Shown here: piece after piece, positions 53,187 through 53,480 of the stretch
Numbering within the stretch: position 1 is the stretch's first letter
How the letters are laid out: each line of letters opens with the position of its first letter
Source: Thiobacillus sp.
Lineage (GTDB): Bacteria > Pseudomonadota > Gammaproteobacteria > Burkholderiales > Thiobacillaceae
Direction of reading: 5' to 3'
Assembly: GCA_024709685.1 (NCBI GenBank)
Contig: JANJWF010000039.1
Span: 1 to 53,480 of the forward strand
DNA: 53,480 bases
Translations under genes and position numbers: made by a program
The notes under the pieces: generated by a model
Database searches by the model: none
The model's input: the letters and a program-made list of their open reading frames with translations, nothing else
What the model was told of the DNA's origin: nothing

Positions 53187-53480
53187 TCAAGCGGCCAGCG
53201 CTTTTACCAAGGCGTTGCGCCGTCCGGTTTCGCTTCCGGTGAGTACGAAACCCTGCAAACGGCCGGCCTCGTTCACGTGCAGTGCGCAGACGCCGTCATC
53301 GCCGCATTCCACCCGCCAGGCACCCGCAGTACCAAGTCTGGGCGGCAGCACCACCACCGGGTGCGCCGGGGTCTTCACCATCACCGGCATCGCCGGATAG
53401 ACGACCGGCGTCGGCGTGCCGGTGAGCGTGGCGGCTAGCGCGCGCGCCTGCGCCATGAGCGGCTGCACATAGGGCAGGTT
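53187..53480 (-). CDS. Rubredoxin-reductase-like FAD oxidoreductase, C-terminal part (runs off the right edge)
   Basis: About 97 residues are visible, reading inward from the window edge as NLPYVQPLMAQARALAATLTG, then PAMPVMVKTPAHPVVVLPP and GFVLTGSE. This matches the C-terminal domain of rubredoxin-NAD(P)+ reductases. Beta-strand pattern and the final ALVKALAA helix agree. The FAD- and NAD-binding domains lie outside the window. Confidence 0.75.
   Translation of the reverse strand, partial: NLPYVQPLMAQARALAATLTGTPTPVVYPAMPVMVKTPAHPVVVLPPRLGTAGAWRVECGDDGVCALHVNEAGRLQGFVLTGSETGRRNALVKALAA

Overview
The window is about 65 percent GC, densely coded, and reads as a betaproteobacterial chromosome, most likely a sulfur-oxidising member of the Nitrosomonadales/Rhodocyclales type. 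That placement rests on the rpe-gph-trpE ... trpG-trpD order, apaG and mltA next door, a type I sulfide:quinone oxidoreductase, minCDE, and a sucrose-synthesis operon of the kind known from methylotrophs and chemolithotrophs. It is inference from gene content; no database was searched. No tRNA, rRNA, CRISPR array or intact insertion sequence was seen.

Layout. 1-10443 is a tryptophan block on the minus strand (rpe, gph, trpE, then trpG, trpD). It is split between trpE and trpG by about 6.3 kb of unrelated genes: a serine-hydroxymethyltransferase-like PLP enzyme, a TPR/ATP-grasp protein, sqr, and a sigma-54 activator divergent from sqr. The sqr/activator gap holds a textbook -24/-12 promoter and paired palindromic activator sites. 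10562-12391 carries apaG, an unlisted 30-residue membrane ORF and mltA. 12657-21865 is a signalling and envelope-stress region: a CHASE3 histidine kinase, two response regulators, two DUF1328 proteins, DUF883, hemerythrin, DUF421, CsbD, a BON lipoprotein, a PerM-type permease, a broken AsmA-like gene, a Cys-pair repeat protein and a BLUF photoreceptor. 21953-25208 holds a CopA copper ATPase behind a MerR-type promoter, and a TonB-like protein. 25374-30657 holds a hydrolase lacking its expected catalytic His, a DUF4124 protein, a nitrate-ABC ATPase remnant, and minCDE bracketed by two universal stress proteins.

30788-35000 is looser: a TTHB210-like lipoprotein, an MFS transporter, DUF4202, a small secreted protein and a broken MarR regulator in an AT-rich patch. 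35022-41137 is the sucrose operon (fructokinase, sucrose-phosphate synthase, sucrose-phosphate phosphatase, amylosucrase). 41467-45803 has a rhodanese/metallo-beta-lactamase persulfide dioxygenase candidate, a LEA-type lipoprotein and two L,D-transpeptidases. 46097-49386 is a lysyl-phosphatidylglycerol synthase/flippase with an AcvB/VirJ-like partner. The right end has Hsp20, a CNNM/CBS protein, an MFS transporter, queD and the tail of a rubredoxin-reductase-like flavoprotein.

How it fits together. Sqr would oxidise sulfide to persulfide or polysulfide, and the rhodanese-MBL protein could handle the persulfide. The sigma-54 activator probably switches sqr on in response to a redox or sulfur signal. 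Sucrose made by the SPS/SPP pair would act as an osmolyte, with amylosucrase and fructokinase recycling it. Much of the remainder serves envelope integrity and stress.
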